From Gammaproteobacteria bacterium (GTDB taxonomy: Bacteria; Pseudomonadota; Gammaproteobacteria; Chromatiales; Sedimenticolaceae), in contig JAGRHB010000051.1 of assembly GCA_020445245.1 (NCBI GenBank), forward strand, positions 1 through 9,226: DNA of 9,226 bases. Direction: 5' to 3'. Shown piece after piece: positions 7,233 to 9,226 of the stretch; position 1 is the first letter of the stretch; every line of letters starts with the position of its first letter. A program made the translations under genes and the position numbers. The notes under the pieces were generated by a model, which saw only the letters and a list, made by a program, of their open reading frames with translations, searched no databases and was not told where the DNA came from.

Positions 7233-7241
7233 CTATCATAG
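7233..7241. promoter_or_regulatory. Symmetric -10-like element between divergent genes
   Basis: CTATCATAG is a perfect 9-bp palindrome, offering TATCAT on the plus strand (7234-7239) and TATGAT on the minus strand (7240-7235). Both resemble -10 boxes, pointing at the DUF4124 gene and the protease-rimK cluster respectively. No good -35 is visible in either direction at normal spacing, so this is only a candidate bidirectional promoter. Confidence 0.25.
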
Positions 7242-7257
7242 CCGCATGTGCTGCAAG

Positions 7258-7731
7258 ATGAATCCATGGCTCCGGAAGCTGGTGCTGGTGACGGCCGTGC
7301 TGGCGGTGAGTACGCCACGTGCCGCGGACGTGTATCGCTGGAGCGACGAGCAGGGCCGTGTCCACTACGGGCAGAGGCCGCCACCGCAGGGCGCGCAGAA
7401 GATGCTGCTGCCCGACACCGCTGCCGGTTCAGTGACCGCCGACCAGGCGTCGGCACAGCGGCGCGACCGCCAGCAGCGTCTGCTCGAGGCCTATGAATAC
7501 GAACGTGAACAGAAGCGGGCCGCGGATACGCGCGCGGCACAACTGCGCGAACAGGACGCGGCACGTTGCCGGGATCTGCAAGAGAGCTGGCGCCTGCTGT
7601 CGCATCCGGGCCCGGTGTACCGGACCCTGGCCAACGGGGAACGCAGGTACCTGAGCGAAGACGAGCGTGCCGCCGAAAAGGCCGACCTGCGGCAGGCTCA
7701 CCTGAAGACCTGCGGCACGGAACCCCGGTGA
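7258..7731 (+). CDS. Secreted DUF4124 domain-containing protein
   Basis: 157 residues of unknown function. An N-terminal signal peptide (MNPWLRKLVLVTAVLAVSTPRA, split at about residue 22) leads into the DUF4124 signature AADVYRWSDEQGRVHYGQRPP. A charged alpha-helical, probably coiled-coil stretch follows at about 62-115, with a tail carrying two cysteines (C104, C152) that could form a disulfide in the periplasm. DUF4124 proteins are common exported proteins of proteobacteria without an agreed role. An alternative ATG at 7246 would only add MCCK ahead of the signal peptide; neither start has a strong Shine-Dalgarno. The gene ends in GTGA, overlapping the start of the hydrolase gene, so the pair is probably coupled. 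Confidence 0.8.
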   Translation: MNPWLRKLVLVTAVLAVSTPRAADVYRWSDEQGRVHYGQRPPPQGAQKMLLPDTAAGSVTADQASAQRRDRQQRLLEAYEYEREQKRAADTRAAQLREQDAARCRDLQESWRLLSHPGPVYRTLANGERRYLSEDERAAEKADLRQAHLKTCGTEPR

Positions 7732-8396
7732 CCACCCCGGGTGGTGCCGATCGTGCGGAGGTGCAATGGGTGGTGATGCTGCACGGCATGGCACGTACCG
7801 CGCGATCGATGGTGCCTCTGGCCAGGGATCTGCAGCGTGCCGGCTATCGGGTGCGCAATATCGGGTATCCGACACGTCGTTATGATGTTGCGGGCCTGGT
7901 TGAACACTATGTACGGCCAGCCGTGAGCGGTTGTGGCACGGCGCACCCGGTGCATGTGGTGACGCATTCCCTGGGGGGCATACTGGTTCGGTATTACCTG
8001 CAGCACAACGGCCTGCCGCCGGGCAGCCGCGTCGTCATGCTGGCACCCCCCAATCAGGGCAGTGAGGTTGCCGATTATGTGCGTCATTGGCCCCCCTACC
8101 GCTGGTTGATGGGAGCGGTTGGCCAACAGTTGGGGACCGGGTCCGACAGCATCGTTCACCGGTTGCGGCCGATTCCTGTTGAAGTGGGCATCATCGCGGC
8201 CAACCGCTCGCTGCAGCCCTGGTTCTCGCGCCTGCTGCCTGGCGATGACGATGGTGCCGTGTCGGTGGCCAGCACCCGGCTGCCGGAAATGCGTGACTTC
8301 ATCGTCATGGAAAGTACGCATTCGCTGATGATGTTCAATGCGGAGGTGCGGCGGCAGGTACTGTACTTCCTCGAAAACGGTCATTTCGCTCACTGA
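7728..8396 (+). CDS. Alpha/beta hydrolase (lipase/PGAP1-like esterase)
   Basis: 222 residues from a GTG start overlapping the upstream stop (GTGA). The fold is read from the oxyanion-hole strand VVMLHGMARTARSM (HG at 19-20), the nucleophile elbow VVTHSLGGIL with Ser81 (THSLG in place of the usual GxSxG), a likely acid in GDDDGAVSV (D173-D175) and the catalytic His198 in ESTHSLMM. PxNQGSEVAD (about 108-116) is typical of this lipase-like subgroup. There is no signal peptide or membrane segment, so it is probably cytoplasmic; the substrate cannot be deduced. A small palindrome (ACCACC-CCG-GGTGGT, 7731-7745) lies on the first codons and may affect initiation. The GTG start is chosen for the tight overlap and because the open frame upstream lies entirely inside the DUF4124 gene. 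Confidence 0.8.
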   Translation: MTTPGGADRAEVQWVVMLHGMARTARSMVPLARDLQRAGYRVRNIGYPTRRYDVAGLVEHYVRPAVSGCGTAHPVHVVTHSLGGILVRYYLQHNGLPPGSRVVMLAPPNQGSEVADYVRHWPPYRWLMGAVGQQLGTGSDSIVHRLRPIPVEVGIIAANRSLQPWFSRLLPGDDDGAVSVASTRLPEMRDFIVMESTHSLMMFNAEVRRQVLYFLENGHFAH

Positions 8397-8413
8397 GTCG
8401 TCGGCGTCAGTGT

Positions 8414-9226
8414 TCAACATTCCGCCAGCAGGGCCTGCATCGTGCGTTCCGCCTGCGCTCGGTAACCGCCGCCAAAGAGGTTGAGGTGGTTGAGCACGTG
8501 GTACAGGTTGTACAGGTGCTTGCGTACCCGGTAGCCGGCGTCGAGCGGCCAGGCCGCGCGGTAGGCGGCATAGAAATCGGCAGGAAATCCGCCGAACAGT
8601 TCGGTCATCGCCAGATCCGCTTCACGGTCGCCGAAGTAGGTCGCGGGGTCGTATATCAGCGGATCCCCTCGCTCGCCGAAGCCGATATTGCCGCCCCAGA
8701 GGTCGCCATGCAGCAGTGACGGGCGGGGTGCGTGGTCGATCAGGGCAGGGAAGCGTTCCATCAGTTGCCCGCCGAGCGCCTGCAGACTGCCCTGGTAGCC
8801 GTTTCGTGCGGCCTGCGCGAGTTGAAAGCCCAGTCGATGCTCGCGCCAGAATGCCACCCAGTCAGCTTCCCAGCCGTTGCATTGCCGCGTCGCCCCGATG
8901 GTGTTGTCGCGTGCCCAGCCAAATTGTTCGGTACCGTGTCGGTGCATCGCTGCCAGCAGTTCCCCTGCCTGACGCCAGCCCGCCGCGCTGGCGTGGCGCA
9001 TTTCCAGGTACTCCAGGACGATAAAGGCGCTTTCTTCGGCGATGCCTGTGCACAAGGGGTGCGGCACCCGGAGGGTCCGGCTTGCGGCTAGCGCGTCGAG
9101 TCCCTGCGCCTCGGCCTCGAACATCTCGATAGATGCCGCCGTGTTCGTCTTCACGAACCAGGTTTGTGTGTCGTCACCGAGGCGGAATGCATGATTGATA
9201 CAGCCACCCCCCATGCCGCTGGGGGG
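8414..9226 (-). CDS. Fructosamine/ketosamine-3-kinase family protein, N-terminus cut by window edge
   Basis: 270 codons are visible; the frame stays open to the last base, so the true start is outside. The family phosphorylates ketosamines formed when sugars react with protein amines, which makes them fall off (protein deglycation). The fold is that of aminoglycoside phosphotransferases. Visible, counting from the edge: the nucleotide loop GGGCINHAF near 6-14, FVK at 24-26 with the phosphate-binding lysine, a catalytic HGDLWGGN at 173-180, and the metal-binding DPATYFGDREADLAM at 193-207. The ATG at 9214 is not the start: it lies inside the conserved glycine loop and four in-frame codons (P-P-S-G) precede it. 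About 15-20 N-terminal residues are probably missing. It converges with the hydrolase gene, with only 17 bp between the stops and no visible terminator. Confidence 0.9.
   Translation of the reverse strand, partial: PPSGMGGGCINHAFRLGDDTQTWFVKTNTAASIEMFEAEAQGLDALAASRTLRVPHPLCTGIAEESAFIVLEYLEMRHASAAGWRQAGELLAAMHRHGTEQFGWARDNTIGATRQCNGWEADWVAFWREHRLGFQLAQAARNGYQGSLQALGGQLMERFPALIDHAPRPSLLHGDLWGGNIGFGERGDPLIYDPATYFGDREADLAMTELFGGFPADFYAAYRAAWPLDAGYRVRKHLYNLYHVLNHLNLFGGGYRAQAERTMQALLAEC

Noticed and set aside
7145..7789. Long N-terminal extension of the retropepsin-like gene
   Set aside because: It runs antisense through the DUF4124 gene and the start of the hydrolase, is Arg/Pro/Ser-rich, and family members start close to the domain core.

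Overview
The window is GC-rich DNA, almost fully coding, with the gene content of a gammaproteobacterial chromosome. ComM and UbiK lie beside a glnK-amtB operon, and a RimK, a fructosamine kinase, a DUF4124 protein and a TorF/Gcw_chp-family outer-membrane barrel are also present. That set suggests an environmental gammaproteobacterium; an Ectothiorhodospiraceae/Chromatiales-type lineage is my inference from sequence style, not proven. I see no insertion sequence, phage gene, tRNA, rRNA or CRISPR array, and no gene-free stretch over 300 bases. The longest gap is the 286-bp control region at 1922-2207.

Left part (1-1921, minus strand): the first codons of a probable ABC-F ATPase leave the window at its left edge. 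Then come comM (a YifB-type Mg-chelatase-like AAA+ protein) and ubiK (ubiquinone biosynthesis accessory factor), which may share a transcript.

Nitrogen block (1922-4675, plus strand): the control region holds a near-consensus sigma-54 promoter (2122-2137). About 100-130 bp upstream of its start lie one good NtrC-like dyad and one half-site. Downstream are a TorF-family outer-membrane barrel gene, glnK (P-II) and amtB (ammonium channel), closed by a clear rho-independent terminator. The layout predicts that the barrel protein is made under nitrogen limitation together with GlnK and AmtB. This is the most interesting hypothesis in the window.

Minus-strand cluster (7144 down to 4697): a retropepsin-like protease (RimB/COG4067 type), RimK (glutamate ligase for ribosomal protein S6) and a zinc-dependent succinylglutamate desuccinylase/aspartoacylase-family hydrolase. 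They are joined by an ATGA overlap and a 4-bp gap, so they look like one translationally coupled operon, possibly a write-and-trim module for glutamate modification.

Right part: a secreted DUF4124 protein is coupled by a GTGA overlap to a small alpha/beta hydrolase on the plus strand. Convergent to them is a fructosamine/ketosamine-3-kinase whose N-terminus lies beyond the right edge.
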